From NCBI RefSeq assembly GCF_002099425.1, contig NW_018344106.1:1091001-1155000 (forward strand): DNA of 64,000 nucleotides. The letters run 5' to 3'. This document shows positions 35,525-48,001 of this stretch, in pieces. The stretch is from Phascolarctos cinereus (Eukaryota; Chordata; Mammalia; Diprotodontia; Phascolarctidae). The position numbers and the translations under genes are program-made. Positions within the stretch are counted from its first letter, which is position 1; each line of letters opens with the position of its first letter. The notes under the pieces were generated by a model. It was not told the origin of the DNA and did not search any database. It saw nothing but the letters and a program-made list of their open reading frames with translations.

Positions 35525-36235
35525 AACACCTGGCATGTCTGTAGTGCTTTGTGAGTATCAACTCATTTAATACAACATAGGAAGAGAATATTGATGGGGT
35601 GTGGACCCAGGCTGAGACCTTTGCCCCTTACTCCAAAAAGAATTTGGGTCCCATTTGTCTAAGGGATTCTCCTTGAATTCTCCCATTTGGTCTAGGTCTG
35701 TAGCATTCCCCTGAGGCCATGGTCCTATCAACTGACCTTTCATTATCGCCTAATCTCCCAATTCTCTGTAGCCCTTAATCTGGCCTAGCCCTCCATTGTT
35801 TTACCTGCCTACATATGGCCCCTGGCTACTTCTCACCCATAACCCTATCTAGATCCCACTCTCAACCTCCCAGTCACTCCCATCAAGATCCTTCCTAGAT
35901 CCCTCCCGAAGTCTTTCTTTGTATAAGGTCCATGTAGTGTCCATTTAAGATGCTTAGATTTTTACAGTCTAGCCAATAGCTTACACATACTCAGATTCCT
36001 TAAGAGTCTGGCTAATATGACCAATCCTTAACAAGCCTTGTCTCTGGCTGAAAAAAGGCTTGGGTCGAATTCAGGTAGGACCTGCATGTGTTGATTTTGG
36101 GGTTCTGGCACCCCTAAACCTCTAGACCTCATCAATATCATCCCATTTTACAGATGGGGAAACTAAGGCCTGGAGAGGCTAAGGAATTTGCCTGGAGTCA
36201 CACAGAGTTGGGGCCGGGATTTGAGTCTATCAATA
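35525..36235 (-). repeat. MIR copy split by a solo LTR
   Basis: MIR sequence ('tagtgctttgtgagtatcaa', 'cataggaagagaatat') stops at 35591 and resumes at 36135 with 'atcatcccattttacagatg' and 'aactaaggcctggagaggct'. Removing the LTR and one copy of the 4-base duplication rejoins a normal MIR. Confidence 0.8.
35592..36134. mobile_element. Solo LTR of an endogenous retrovirus (fossil)
   Basis: A 543-base element beginning TGATGGGG and ending CCTCATCA, which gives a short terminal inverted repeat with TG...CA ends. It is flanked by a 4-base target duplication (ATAT at 35588-35591 and 36135-36138) and inserted in a MIR. No internal region remains, as after LTR-LTR recombination. A 4-base duplication suggests a class I retrovirus; family not identified. 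Confidence 0.8.
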
Positions 36236-36424
36236 GTGTAAAAAACAGTTGTATTGACTTGTCATTCCCTGAGGGCTGGAAAAGGGAGTCCAATCCTTTT
36301 CCTCAAGGATGGGACAATTTTCCAAACTGTCCAAGAGATGAAGCAGTTCTGTCTCACGGGAGGAGGGGGACCCAGCCAGAGTAGAAGTCCAGCGGCATTT
36401 TACGTGAGGGCATGGAGGTGAAAG

Positions 36425-36670
36425 GGTGCAGCTAGGTGGCACAATAGATAGAATGTTGGGCTTAGGATCAGGATGACTCATTTTCCTGAGTTCAAAATGG
36501 GACCTCAGACCCTTCTTAGCTGTGTGACCCTGGGCAGGTCACTCCACCCCAGTTTCTCACCTGTAAAACAAACTGGAGAAGGAAATGGTGAACCACTGCA
36601 GTATCTTTGCCAAGAAATCCCCAAATGGGATCTCAAATGACTCAGTCGCAACTGAAACGATGCAACTACA
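36425..36670 (+). repeat. Full-length tRNA-RTE SINE
   Basis: Head GCAGCTAGGTGGCACAAT, middle 'ttagctgtgtgaccctgggc', RTE/BovB-like tail 'actggagaaggaaatggtg', 'atctttgccaagaaatcccc' and 'ctcagtcgcaactgaaacga'. A short flanking duplication (GGTGAAA) is seen at both ends. Confidence 0.85.
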
Positions 36671-38460
36671 TAATGGTGAAAAGGGCCCATAAGGAGAATC
36701 GAGTCAGCAAGGCAGGGCAGAACTGTGGGGGTGGGGAGAAAAATGACAAGAAGACTGCAAAGGGCAGCTCAGGTTCCCAGTCTGGACATGTGTGAGAGCC
36801 AGGAAGGGGTGGGGAGTGAGTAAGAGCAGAAAGGAGGCTTGAGGCTGGAGGGAGGAGGGCCTGGCCCAGGATGAAACTGAGAAGGGCCAACCTTAGTCAG
36901 TGGGGGAGGAGGGCAGGGAGCATCAGTCTGGCCTGCTAGGAATGCTGTAGGTGGGAATTCCTGCCTTGGGCAGAGTTGGGGCTGGGGTGCCATACTAGAC
37001 AGCCTCTGAGGAAGGCCCTTTGTAGCTGGCAGAAAGTGAGCCCAAGCTCTGGACAGGCAGCTGTCGCTGAAATGATTTCTTGGACATCTCATCTCCTGGG
37101 ACACCAGGGGGAGTCCAGTCATCAGAAGCCCAGCCCCAGGAATCCTGCCATGTTCGGAAGGCAGGTTCGAGACCTCTCCGGTGTGTGGCCTGAGGTCCTG
37201 CCTAGCCTTGGGGTAGAGAGGCCCAGTGCCAAGCAGGCCATGATGGGCTATTGGCCTCTGCTGTCTCATCAGAGGCGGGCCTCCCTCAGGCCTGTGACTG
37301 CTAGTGGCCTTGCTGGGCCAGCCTGGAAGCCTGACTCAATCCCCCCTTCTCCCTTCTCTCCTTGCTGAATCCCCAGGGCCCTGCCCACCCAACCCCCTTC
37401 TCTTGCCCTCCTGCAGAGCAGCACCTCTGAGATGCTCAGGAGCTGCATCCTTGACAAAGAGCCTTTCTCCCAGCCGGGCCTGCCTGGCTGAGTCAAGACT
37501 TCCTGATGTCACGTTGTTTATAGACGCTTCTGCTGTGGAGGAGAATTAGCTCCTGTTGTGGCTGATTGCCTCTTAATGAATCCCACAGGCAGTCATTCTC
37601 CTCCTCTAAGCATTAGGAAGAATCCTCTGGTGTCCGTTGATTGGGCCAACATCGGGCCAAAGGCGAGAGAGTTGGTTGAAACTCTTCGAGTTCTGCAAAT
37701 AGCTTTAGCCTAGAGAGGCCTTCACAGATCAATTAAAACAATCCATACTCCCTAAAACATTGCCTCACCCCACACCGCAGCCCAGATCTACGGGCACTAG
37801 AGCCCTGCCCACCCCACTCCCACATCCCCACCCTTTTCTCAGGCTCAAGCTCTGAAGCCTCTCTCCATTGGCCATGCCCATACCAGCAGTGGGGGGGGGG
37901 GGGGATCGGGAACACAGAGAAAATCTGTGGGTAGACACTTGTCTAACTTGTCTGTTTGCAAAGAAGACCTTGGCCAGGCCATTACTGAAAGCCCCTCAAT
38001 GTGCCCAGGAATGGAGCAGATCTAGAGGGAGGCCTCCAGAAGGAAGCAATTTGCCCCTTATGTGAGGTCTGCAGATCTCTGCAGAAGCAGATAAAGACTG
38101 GTGGACTCTAGAGTCATAAGGAGAAGGTCCTGGGAGGGGCATTGTCAAGGCACAAAAGCACAAGGGTTAGAGGTTGTCTTTGCCTGAGGCCCAGAGAGAT
38201 GAAGCAGCTTTGAAAATGTCACCTCTGTCCCAAAGCCCCTTATTGGTGGAGATGAGTCTCACTGGGAGGGAGTGAAGAGCTGAGCCCCAAGTCTGGGCTC
38301 TTCCCACTGGACAGACCACTGCTCACTGCCCTCAGAAGGAAGCCAGTGCATCGTGTGGTCTTTGCCAGGCTGTTCTGCACAAACCATCCTCACACCCTCC
38401 TTCAAGCAGCTGTCACCTCTCACCAGGACTATTCAGAGTCGAGCACCCCATCTCAAGGCA
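36671..38460. other. Intergenic sequence without recognised genes
   Basis: No exon-like open frame with splice sites and no clear repeat is visible, apart from a poly-G patch near 37892-37904. Confidence 0.5.
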
Positions 38461-38469
38461 CTCCCCCCT

Positions 38470-38990
38470 CCAATCTGTGCACCAAGAGTCCCAAAGTAAT
38501 TTTCCTAAAGTGAAGGTTAGACCATGTTACACACGCCTCTCCCTGCAATAAATCCCAATATCCTCCTCATGTCTCTAGGCTCAATCAAATCAACAATTGT
38601 TTATGAAGCACTTCCATGTGCCAGGTACTGTGCTTGGTGCTGGGGGTCCAAGGAAGAATGAAATCATCCCTGCCCACCAGGAGCTTATGTTCTAATGGGT
38701 CAGATAAGGACGTATAAAAACAGAGAGGACAGCATCAGGAGAATGTGATTAAATCGAACACACCACCAGGTCAGGTGGGAGGGCGGGCACCAGCAGCTGG
38801 GTGGCTGAGTGGGGGTGATCAGGGAAGGCTTCACAGCACAAGGCAGTAGGTTAGGGTTACGGTTAGTTTCTAGCCCTAACCCTAAATGTGCACCTGAGCA
38901 ACATTTTAAAGGAGGGGAGGGAGAGGAGGGTGAGGCCTGAATGGAGGGTGTGGCCAGGACAAAGGCGCCACACAGGGGACTTGCCACGTG
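38470..38990 (+). repeat. L2-like fragment followed by a dispersed-repeat copy
   Basis: 38470-38576 resembles L2 ('gaaggttagaccatgttaca'). 38577-38990 is the 'tgtgccaggtactgtgct' family with 'gcccaccaggagcttatgtt' and 'gatcagggaaggcttcacag'. It contains the telomere-like inverted patch at 38849-38885. Confidence 0.65.
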
Positions 38991-39355
38991 AGGAACAGCC
39001 AGGCCACCTTGCCGTCCAGCAGTTTGCAGCTCAGACCAGAAACCCATCAGGGCCATTGTGTTCACTGGCCTCCACTTGGGACAGATGACCTTCTGTGGCA
39101 GAGTGGTGCAGGCCCCTCTGCTAATGCTTGACTGGAGGCACAGCCTCTCACAGCCTCAGCTTCCTCATCGCTGAAAAGGGCAGTAGCTGGCTTCCGGGGC
39201 TCTGGAGAGGATCCAGGGAAATCGAGTGTGGAATGAACTTTACAGACTTTTAAAGCCCTGGCATGTCAATGTCTGCCCTTCTATAAATGTCAGGGAGCGG
39301 CTGGCTGGAGCTGGAATGTCCTGGAGACTCAATGCCCCAGTCTGCTTGGGCTTTT

Positions 39356-39572
39356 ACTGCCCCCTCTCCCCTCCCCTCCTTCTCTCTCTCTCTCTCCCCC
39401 CCACACTCCCTCACCCCCTCCCCCTCCCCTCTCCATCTCTCCCTCCCTCCCTCTTCCTTTGTCTCCCACTCCCTTTTCCCTCTCCCCTTCCCTCCTCTCC
39501 CCTCTCTCCCCCTCCCTCTCCCTCCCTCCCCCTCCTCCCCCTCCCTCTCTCTCTCTCTTTCCATCCCTTTAC
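39356..39572 (+). repeat. Pyrimidine-only tract, over 200 bases
   Basis: CT-rich strand with almost no purines ('cccctctcccctcccctcc', 'ctctctctctctcccccccc'). Apparent long frames on both strands are low-complexity Ser/Pro/Leu or Arg/Glu/Gly strings and are not genes. Confidence 0.9.
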
Positions 39573-39746
39573 CCCACCCCTAGTACTGATGGGTTGCTGC
39601 CTGCATCTTCATTCCTTAGTCTAGCTTTATAGGTACATTGGCTCTGCAGCGCCAGGATGTCTGGCCTCAAACGGAACAGGGACAGCCTGGAGAAGCCAAG
39701 GATAAGGGTTCTGTTCTCTTTCCTTCTTTGAAAATGAGGTATCTGC

Positions 39747-40393
39747 AAACAAATGGGAAAAGGACCCACATGTACAAAAATATTCACAGCAGCTCTTTTT
39801 GTGGTGGCAAAGAATTGGAAATTGAGAGGATGCCCATCAGCTGGGGAACGGCTGAGCAAGTTGTGGTATATGAATGTAATGGAATACTATTGTGCTATAA
39901 GAAATGAGGAACGGGCTGACTTCAGAAAAGCCTGGAAAGACTTGTGTGGTCTGATGCTGAGTGAAGTGAGCAGAACCAAGAGGACTCTGTACACAATAGC
40001 AGCCACGTTATGCGATGACTAATACTGTTAAACTGAAAACCCTTCTCAGCATTACAAGGATCTAAGACATCTCCAGAGGCCCCAGGATGGAAAATAACTG
40101 TCCACATCCAAAGAAAGAACTATGGAAGTCGAATCGCTATCACTTATTTTTACCTTCTGTTGAGTTTTGTTTCATCTTTCTAATGGTTCCTCCTATTGGT
40201 TTTAATTTTTACTTCCAACTTCACTAATGTGAAAATATGTTTAATAGGAATGTAAATGTAAAGCCTATATCAGATTGTGCACTGTCTGGGGGAGGGTGGG
40301 GGGGAGGAAGGGGGAGAAAAATTTTCAACTCAAAAGCGTATGGAAGTGGTTGTTGATAAATCAAAATAAATTAATAACATTTTTTTTTTAAAA
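39747..40393 (+). mobile_element. 5'-truncated L1 LINE, 3' end, with target duplication
   Basis: Encodes the end of L1 ORF2 (SWGTAEQVVVYECNGILLCYKK, then RNEERADFRKAWKDLCG and LMLSEVSRTKRTLYTIA in another frame), then a 3' UTR and A-rich tail. It is flanked by a 16-base duplication with one difference, 'aaaatgaggtatctgc' at 39731-39746 and 'aaaatgaggtctctgc' at 40394-40409. Confidence 0.9.
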
Positions 40394-40436
40394 AAAATGA
40401 GGTCTCTGCCCTTTGTGGACACATCCATAGGGCAGA

Positions 40437-40675
40437 GGAAGGAGTCCTGGCTTTGGAGTCAGGTGACCTAGGATCCTCTCCTGGCCCTGCCCTTTTACCA
40501 CCAATGTGGCCGTGGGCAAATCCTTTCTCCTATTTGGCCCTCTGTTTCATCATCTGTAAAAAGGAGATAATAAAACAGCACCTACTTCTAAGAATTGTTG
40601 TGAGGATTAAAAACAAAAAAAATTTAAGTGCTTTGCCAACCTTAAAGTGCTATATCAATGCAAGCTATTATTATG
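40437..40675 (+). repeat. MIR/THER-type SINE
   Basis: 'ctggctttggagtcaggtga', 'ccgtgggcaaatcctttctc', 'tttcatcatctgtaaaaagg' and 'gaattgttgtgaggattaaa' in MIR order. Confidence 0.85.
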
Positions 40676-40709
40676 GCTGACTGTATTATTATGACCATAG
40701 TAAACATTA

Positions 40710-40870
40710 CTCAGGCGACACTCGTTAGCTGTGTGACACTGGGCAAATCATTCCACCTGTCTGTCTTCATCCACTGGAGAAGGAAATGGGAAGCCAGTCC
40801 AGAATCTTTGCCAAGACAGACCCACAGTGTGGTCCGCGGGGCCACCCAGAGTCTCACCGGCTGCCTGACG
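40710..40870 (+). repeat. tRNA-RTE SINE, 5'-truncated
   Basis: Starts at 'cgttagctgtgtgacactgg' and has the tail 'ctggagaaggaaatgggaag' and 'gaatctttgccaagacagac'. 40871-41288 beyond it has no recognised element. Confidence 0.75.
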
Positions 40871-41563
40871 ATAACAGCAAACATCGCTTGAGCTCAAGCT
40901 GCTCACTGTGCACCGCTGAGGTCACAAGAACCTGAAATCCCCAGATCCTGACCTGGGTGGGGGGGTAGGAGAGAGGAGACTTGAGCATCTGAGGGAAATT
41001 CCACAGTAGTAGATAGAGTTCAAGGCCCCGGGAGAGAAGCCCCGGTCTTATGGGAGGGTTTGCAGGGGGCTGGGCAGCCTGGGCCCTCAAGAGAAGGAGC
41101 CATTTCATGTGGGGCTGGGAAGGACCAGCAAAGCAGAGGGAAGAGAACATCTGGGGCGGGTGCACGGGCGCTAGCCACGGCACAACTGCGGGAAGGCCCA
41201 AGGCCTTGTGATGGCACAGAGGGTTCACATAGGGGAGGCAGTTGGGGAAAGCAGGAGCCAATCATATCAGGAAGGCTTGATTTGAATCAGCCACTCTGGA
41301 AATAAAGTTTATAAAGTGCCTACTATGTGCCAGGTACTGTGCTAAACACTGAGAATTAAGTAGAGGCCAAAGACAGTCCCTGCCCTCGAGGAGTTTACAA
41401 TCTAATGTGAGAAGCACCATAAAAACAGCTATGTACAAACAAGCCCTACGTAGGATAAATACAGAGGGAAGGCACGCACATTGAGAAGGGCCGGGAGGGG
41501 CGGAGCCAAGATGGCGGAGTGAAAGCAGCGACTTGCTGGAGCTCTCCTCCAAACCCCTCCAAA

Positions 41564-41931
41564 TGCTGTATGGAGAAATCAGCGAGCGAGACCCAGACAT
41601 AATTTGAAATGTGGATTTATTAGTGCGCGGCTGCAAGGGGTGTGCACGCCCAAATCAAGCAGCCCCGATCAGGGGCAGAGCTTGAGTTTATAAAGGCAGA
41701 GGCCACAGAGGAACCGGTCAGGGGCTGCGTAAGCAGGAAGTTACAGAAGCCAAACAAGCGACTGGTTAATCCTGCCTTTGGGACCATATAAGGATCATGG
41801 AATAAGATTGGGTCGGGTATCTTTCTTGGCAGGAACTCCTAAAGTGGGAACTCCTACTTCCATGAAGAAGGGCATACAAGGTGAAGGTCAGAAAACAAAA
41901 TGGAGTTCAGCACATGGAGTTCAGTACTTCA
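41564..41931 (-). repeat. ERV 3' LTR
   Basis: Minus strand starts TGAAGTACTGAACTCC and ends near ATACAGCA (TG...CA). About 368 bases. Confidence 0.8.
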
Positions 41932-44852
41932 TTCCCCGCTTCTTTTGTGTACCATGTCAAACCCTTGACATGGCGGGGGCTGAACCATTGTAGGGTACAA
42001 AGGAGGCAGATGCCAGGGGCTGATAGAGCTTTAACACTTGGCACCTTTCACATTAAATCCGAATTCAAATTCTTCTCAGCTTTCTTTTGCTGTCTAACTA
42101 TCACCCCTTTAAGTAAATATAGGCATTGACAAGTCAAAGGGGCAGCCCCTTCATAATACAGATACAGAGACCCAAAAGAAAACAATAATGCAATTGTCCC
42201 TTTAAGATTCAAAAAGTCTTTTCTTCTACAGCTGTGTGGCAAGGAACATCATCAGTGAAGGCCTCTGGTCCTTGGTATCTGTTCCAGCCGTCTCCAGCGC
42301 AGCATCTCAGCATCTTCTTCTTGTCTTCTTGTAGGAGCCAGCTTCCTGTCCATTCTCCTACAAAAGTGATCTTAGCACAGTTTTAAATTACTATTTTTTA
42401 ATCCTTATGACCCTGATCATTTTTACAAACTCAGAATTGAAATCATGGCCAATTGTCATGTTCAAGAAATTCACATCAGAACCCAGTGTCTCGTACTTTA
42501 CATTAATCCACAGACTCCAGTACATACATAGATATATTAAATAATCCATTTCAATACAGTACATATAAGATCTTAAACTTTCAGTCATGCCATGTTTCTC
42601 TGACTACATTTACAAAATAAACCACAAGCCGTTCTCCTTTTAACATTATTAATTGTAACAAAACTTTAAACAAGTATGATGTTATCCAAATAACACAATA
42701 ACATTCTCAAAAACTCCTGACCTAATTATAAAGAACCCTAACTCATATGGGAACACACACAGGAACATTAGTCCCAGTAACATATAAGCCCTAAATAGCT
42801 TGCATGCATTTCCACTCTTGTTCATAAAACCTTGTTAAATTGGTGTAAAAGTTCTTAAATAACAAATTCCAGAGTATTATTAAGGAAACTGAATTCCTAG
42901 TTATCACAGAATCCCTCATAAGTCTTTAGTTAAAGGCACATAGAGATGGTTCAGTTTTCCCAGTCACACAGGACTAGGTCCAAACAATACAACAAAGTTT
43001 TTTCATAATTCAAAAAATTGCATAATTACATTAAGTCAGGTACAGATTAAACTAATCAGAAAAGCTCACAATAGACTAGTTTTGAGAAGAGAGATTTACA
43101 TGTAATCGAGATAACAAAGAACCTTAGACATGAACCATACAAATCGATACAATCAGTATTACCAATGTTAACTAACATTAAGTTCCTTGCTCATGTACAA
43201 TAGGTTTAATTCACAGGCAGTTCAAAAAGGAAGCTCTGCTTCTCTGGCTTAGTGTAAAAACCCAAATCTGTGATCTTCTTACCTAAACATGCTTAAAGCT
43301 CGGATTTCCATGACAGATACATTTTGGAAGCCAATCATATACATCTGTATATAATTCTTAGAGGAATCAGTCTAATCCTGTTGCTTTTCTCAAAATTTGC
43401 TATCCTATTTAATTGGACATCTATCACATTACGCCTTTGCAAGTTAAAATTGTAACTTGCATCATATTATGATAACTCAGAGATGTTCCAGAGGGACAAG
43501 GTCATATCATAACAGAAGGAAAGAACTTCCTTAGCTCTATTTGATTCCAGGCATGAGTCATATCTGATAGCCAATCATGCAGTCACTGGATGTTAAAAGC
43601 AGGGCTTAGGATTAATCAGGTGGGAATTTTCCTTTTCTGAAAGGAAATAGCACAATTGGGAAATAGAGTCAGGAAGATCCTACCTAGGCTGTGTCCAAGG
43701 TCGTCCTCAAAACTCTTCCCAGGCACAGACATCCACCTTTATCAGTTCTCAGCCTGCAGCACATGCCATTCTACTATTGGCTTCATGACAACTCAGACAA
43801 TTATCCTGGTAATCAAAACTCAAAACAATAGTAAATTTCTGTCCCATAAAATCACAAATCCTAGATAATAAGAATTTAATCTCACATTGGTAATGGTAAG
43901 AGACTGATCACAGAAAAATACTACCGCTCTCATAATTCCTTTAAACAATGGGAACATCTTGAGGTGAGTATAATCATTTAAGATCAATTGAACCCCAATG
44001 AGGGCCAAAAACTCGAACTAAAATTTTTTTGTCAAGTGAACTAAAAACATCTCTTTCCAGGACCAGATAGAACTGACCAACATTCTTTCTGTTGTCATCA
44101 CTAAGCCCAGGATGTCTGGGACCAAACACTCTCCAGAACAATGGGACTTCTCTTATCTTGGTATCTCATGGACATAGACTATGCTATGTCATGTTAATGG
44201 TAAAAGAAACACAGATATCTTGGTCTATAATTTCAGCTGACACTTTGACACCCTCCCGCTCTATTGAATTTACAACCCATTCAATTAAGAAAATTCCCTT
44301 CCTATGCCACATGTCAAAGAAACATGGAGGCTGCACCTTTTTCTTTACTCTCTCTCAGAGCAGATGACCTTGCCCTCCCCCCACAGATAGTTTCCAGGGA
44401 TCCCAGCAAGTTTACAAAATAAGGGGAATTTCCATGTGCCCCTCCTTTTCACACACAAGTAATCAATTAACAATCTTAGGTTTTGACATTAAAACAATAA
44501 CCCCAAATAACTTAGTTAACAATCTCATGAACAAAACAATTTCAACTAAAAATTCCCTTTCAGTAAAGATAAAATTCGGAAATTTTATGCTTTCTTAAAC
44601 TGCAGTACTCAAAAGGAAATGTTACAAAACAGGATCATATAAAATGCCCCAACAGCCAAATTCATTCCTTTTTTTCTCTTTTCTCTGAAGACACAATTCA
44701 TTTAACATTCTAGATGTTAAATCCCCCATCCCCCAACAAACCTGGTTGTTAGCCTTATAAAAAAGGAACCTAACAACATTTAGCTTATATATAAAAAATT
44801 GCTTTTCCCTTCTCTCTCTTCGTCTCGACACTCAAATTTGGCCAGAATTAGA

Positions 44853-44856
<4 letters not shown>

Positions 44857-44907
<51 letters not shown>
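44857..44907. repeat. (GA)n microsatellite inside the ERV
   Basis: Fifty-one bases of pure AG repeat in the internal region of the retrovirus. Confidence 0.95.
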
Positions 44908-44910
<3 letters not shown>

Positions 44911-45715
44911 TATTATATTATTTTTCAAAGGTTTCAAAACCTTCTTACTTTCAAAAATGCTCTATTCATACTATGCAAATAAATTACACCTTCCTTAAGC
45001 TTTCTACACATACTCCTCTCCCCTACAAGCTTAAACCTTCCTGACTTTCTAATGGACTTTGATTAAAGTCCCCTTTAAAACTGCCACATACCATTACTTT
45101 CTAACTCAGATCTGACACTTCGAAAATATATGCTTCCTTAAAATGGCGCAACATACAACCCAAAGGGGTATTGGATGTGCTAGCTGAACCCCCCATTATC
45201 ACAGAACACAGACATAGACAAACAATAAAAGCCTGAACACAAACACATAGCACAGTCTCTACACATATAAACAAATAGACCAAAACAACTAAGACAGAAA
45301 CCAGGAACCAGATACGGGCCGACAGAACTAAGACAGATATGGGCCCGACAGACAGAAACCAGGAACCAGGAACCAGATACGGGCATGGTCCCGACGTTTC
45401 GGGATGCCCGGGAGATTGAGGCGCTAAGGGCTACTGCCGCATCTGGCAATCATTCTCCACCAGGAAACAGAAGTCTGCAGACACTTACCTCCAAAAGGTG
45501 ACCAGATCCAGAATCCACAAGGCCGAAACGAGGTACAGTTGGAGTCGGGGAGGGAGGCTTCTCCTAGTCCTAAATTCTGGGGACCTGGAACATCATCAGG
45601 GGCCGGCTCTCCTAAAAGTCAGAACAAAACAATTCCCCCTTCCCGAGGCCAATGTCCTCCCCAGGTGGGTCTCTACAGTGACACGGTTTGCTGCTATCTC
45701 ACTGGGGCCTTCAAA

Positions 45716-46109
45716 CGTTGTACAGAGAAATCAGCGAGCGAGACCCAGACATAATTTGAAATGTGGATTTATTAGTGCGCAGCTGCAAGGGGTGTGCACA
45801 CCCAAATCAAGCAGCCCCGATCAGGGGCAGAGCTTGAGTTTATAAAGGCAGAGGCCACAGAGGAACCGGTCAGGGGTTGTGTAAGGGGTTGTATAAGCAG
45901 GAAGTTACAGAAGCCAAACAAGCGACTGGTTAATCCTGCCTTTGGGACCATATAAGGATCATGGAATAAGATTGGGTCGGGTATCTTTCTTGGCGGGAAC
46001 TCCTAAGGCGGGAACTCCAAAGGCTGGAACTCCTACTTCCGTGAAGAAGGGCATACAAGGTGAAGGTCAGAAAACAAAATGGAGTTCAGCACATGGAGTT
46101 CAGTACTTC
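45716..46109 (-). repeat. ERV 5' LTR
   Basis: Same sequence as the copy at 41564 with small internal length differences. About 394 bases. Confidence 0.8.
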
Positions 46110-46898
46110 ACAAATACTCATAAAAAATGGCTGTAAACAAATTCTGAAGCATCAGAACCCACAAAAAGACAGAGTGAAACAAATTTCCAGCCCAAGACAA
46201 CCTGGATGATTGATCAGAAAGGTGTATCACGCTGGGCTGGGAGCGAAGCGCAGCATGGGCACACAGGACACAGTGAACCTGGAGCAGGCCTCAGAGGACT
46301 GAATCGCGGGCAGCTGTGGAGCTTTCCAGACTCCTCAATCCATGAGTGCCAAAGACAACTTAGAAGGTCAATGGAAAAAGTCTGTTTCTGTTGGTGCTGA
46401 GAGAGGAAGGCGGGGGTTTCAGCTTCATTCCCCACGAGCGTGGCCCTGGGGGGGGGGGCAGCTGCTTCCCGAGCTTCTGGCCCACAGACTGAGGGGGAAT
46501 CCAGTGGCTGATCAGAGAGGGATTGCAGGGATCTCTTTGCCAGTGCTGAGGCACGAATCTCTTGCTTTGCCCCTGTTTGGATCTGGGTCACAGTCCTGGG
46601 ATGCAGTGCTGGGGAGAGGAGAAGCGCTGGTGTAGAGGAGCTTGTAGTGGCTGTGGAGAGGAACCCCTCCTCACAGTTACAGGACAGAAAGGAGTACTTG
46701 TGGTCACAGGCCAGGAAAGGAGGAAACACCTTGCCAATTATCATACCACCTTGGAAGAACTGAAAATTTACAGGTCCCTACAAGTATCTCTGAAAACAGT
46801 TACACAAACCCCTGAAACTTGGGACAGTACACTCTTCACATTGGAAGCAGATTCGTACCTTAACAAAGAGTTTAAAACTCAAGTAATTGGCTGGGATC

Positions 46899-48001
46899 AT
46901 GAGCAAGCAGCGCAAAAAGAGTCAGACTATATTATCTTACTTTGCTGAAAAAGAAGATCAAAATATACAACCAGAAGAAGACAACAAAGTCAAAGCTCCT
47001 ACATCCAAAGCCTCCAAGAAAAATATGAATCAGTCCCAGGCCTTGGAAGAGCTCAAAAGGGATTTTGAGAAGCAAGTAAGGGAAGTAGAGGAAAAACTGG
47101 GAAGAGAAATGAGAGTGATGCAAGAAAATCATGAAAAACAAGTCAACAGCTTGCTAAAGGAGACCCAAAAAATACTGAAGAAAATAACACCTTAAAAAAT
47201 AGCCTAACCCAAATGGCAAAAGAGGTCCAAAAAGCCAATGAGAAAAATGCCCTAAAAAGAAAAATTGGCCAAATGGAAAAGGAAGTCCAAAAGATTACTG
47301 AAGAAAATACTTCCTTAAAAATTAGATAGAGCAATTGGAAGCTAGTGACTTTATGAGAAATCAAGACACTGTAAAACAAATCCAAAAGAATGAAAAATTA
47401 GAAAACAATGTGAAATATCTCATTGGAAAAACAACTGACCTGGAAAATAGATCCAGGAGAGAGAATTTAAAAATTATTGGACTATCTGAAAGCCATGATC
47501 AAAAAAAGAGCCTAGACATCATCTTTCAAGAAATTATCAAGGAAAACTGCCCTGATTAGTAGAACCAGAGGGCAAAATAGAAATTGAAAGAATCCACAGA
47601 TCTCCTCCTGAAAGAGATCCCCAAAGGAAAACTCCTAGGAATATTATAGCCAAATTCCAGAGTTCCCAGGTCAAGGAGAAAATATTACAAGCTGCCAGAA
47701 AGAAACAATTCAAGTACTGTGGAAACACAATCAGGATAACACAAGATTTAGCAGCTTCTACATTAAAGGACCACAGGGCATGGAATATAATATTCCGAAG
47801 GGCAAAGGAGACAGGATTACAACCAAGAATCACCTACCCAGCAAAACTGAGTATAATCCTTCAGGGGTAAAAATGGTCATTCAGTGAAATAGAGGACTTT
47901 CAAGCATTCCTGATGAAAAGACCAGAGCTGAATAGAAAATTTGACTTTCAAATACAGGACTCAGTGGAACATGAAGAGGTAAACAGGAAAGAGAAATCAT
48001 A
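46899..48001 (+). pseudogene. L1/HAL1 ORF1 remnant (coiled-coil RNA-binding protein)
   Basis: Begins MSKQRKKSQTILSYFAEKED, then a Lys/Glu-rich coiled coil (LEELKRDFEKQVREVEEKLG). Downstream parts are in other frames, e.g. LENRSRRENLKIIGLSE, the conserved start of the ORF1 RRM domain, so the frame is broken at least twice. The end near 48001 ('gaaagagaaatcataa') is where the last frame stops. Confidence 0.8.

Larger units (their letters stand above)
41564..46109 (-). mobile_element. Endogenous retrovirus with two LTRs, broken (fossil)
   Basis: Two near-identical LTRs (41564-41931 and 45716-46109) in direct orientation enclose about 3.8 kb of AT-rich internal DNA. Read on the minus strand, the 5' LTR is at the right, followed by a stretch (45696-45713) resembling a tRNA-Gln primer-binding site. 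A purine-rich tract (complement of 41932-41947) precedes the 3' LTR at the left. A 4-base duplication (CAAA at 41560-41563 and 46110-46113) flanks it. The 4-base duplication and the PBS suggest class I. No long gag, pol or env frame remains, so it is heavily degraded or always lacked them. Similar LTRs suggest a fairly recent insertion, younger than the HAL1 it interrupts. Confidence 0.85.

Noticed and set aside
41932-45715. Retroviral gag, pol or env genes in the ERV interior
   Set aside because: No frame longer than about 90 codons and no recognised motif in any frame; treated as a broken fossil.
46887-47195. Coiled-coil protein as a host gene
   Set aside because: The sequence is L1/HAL1 ORF1, with a second copy at 49563-49877 on the other strand.
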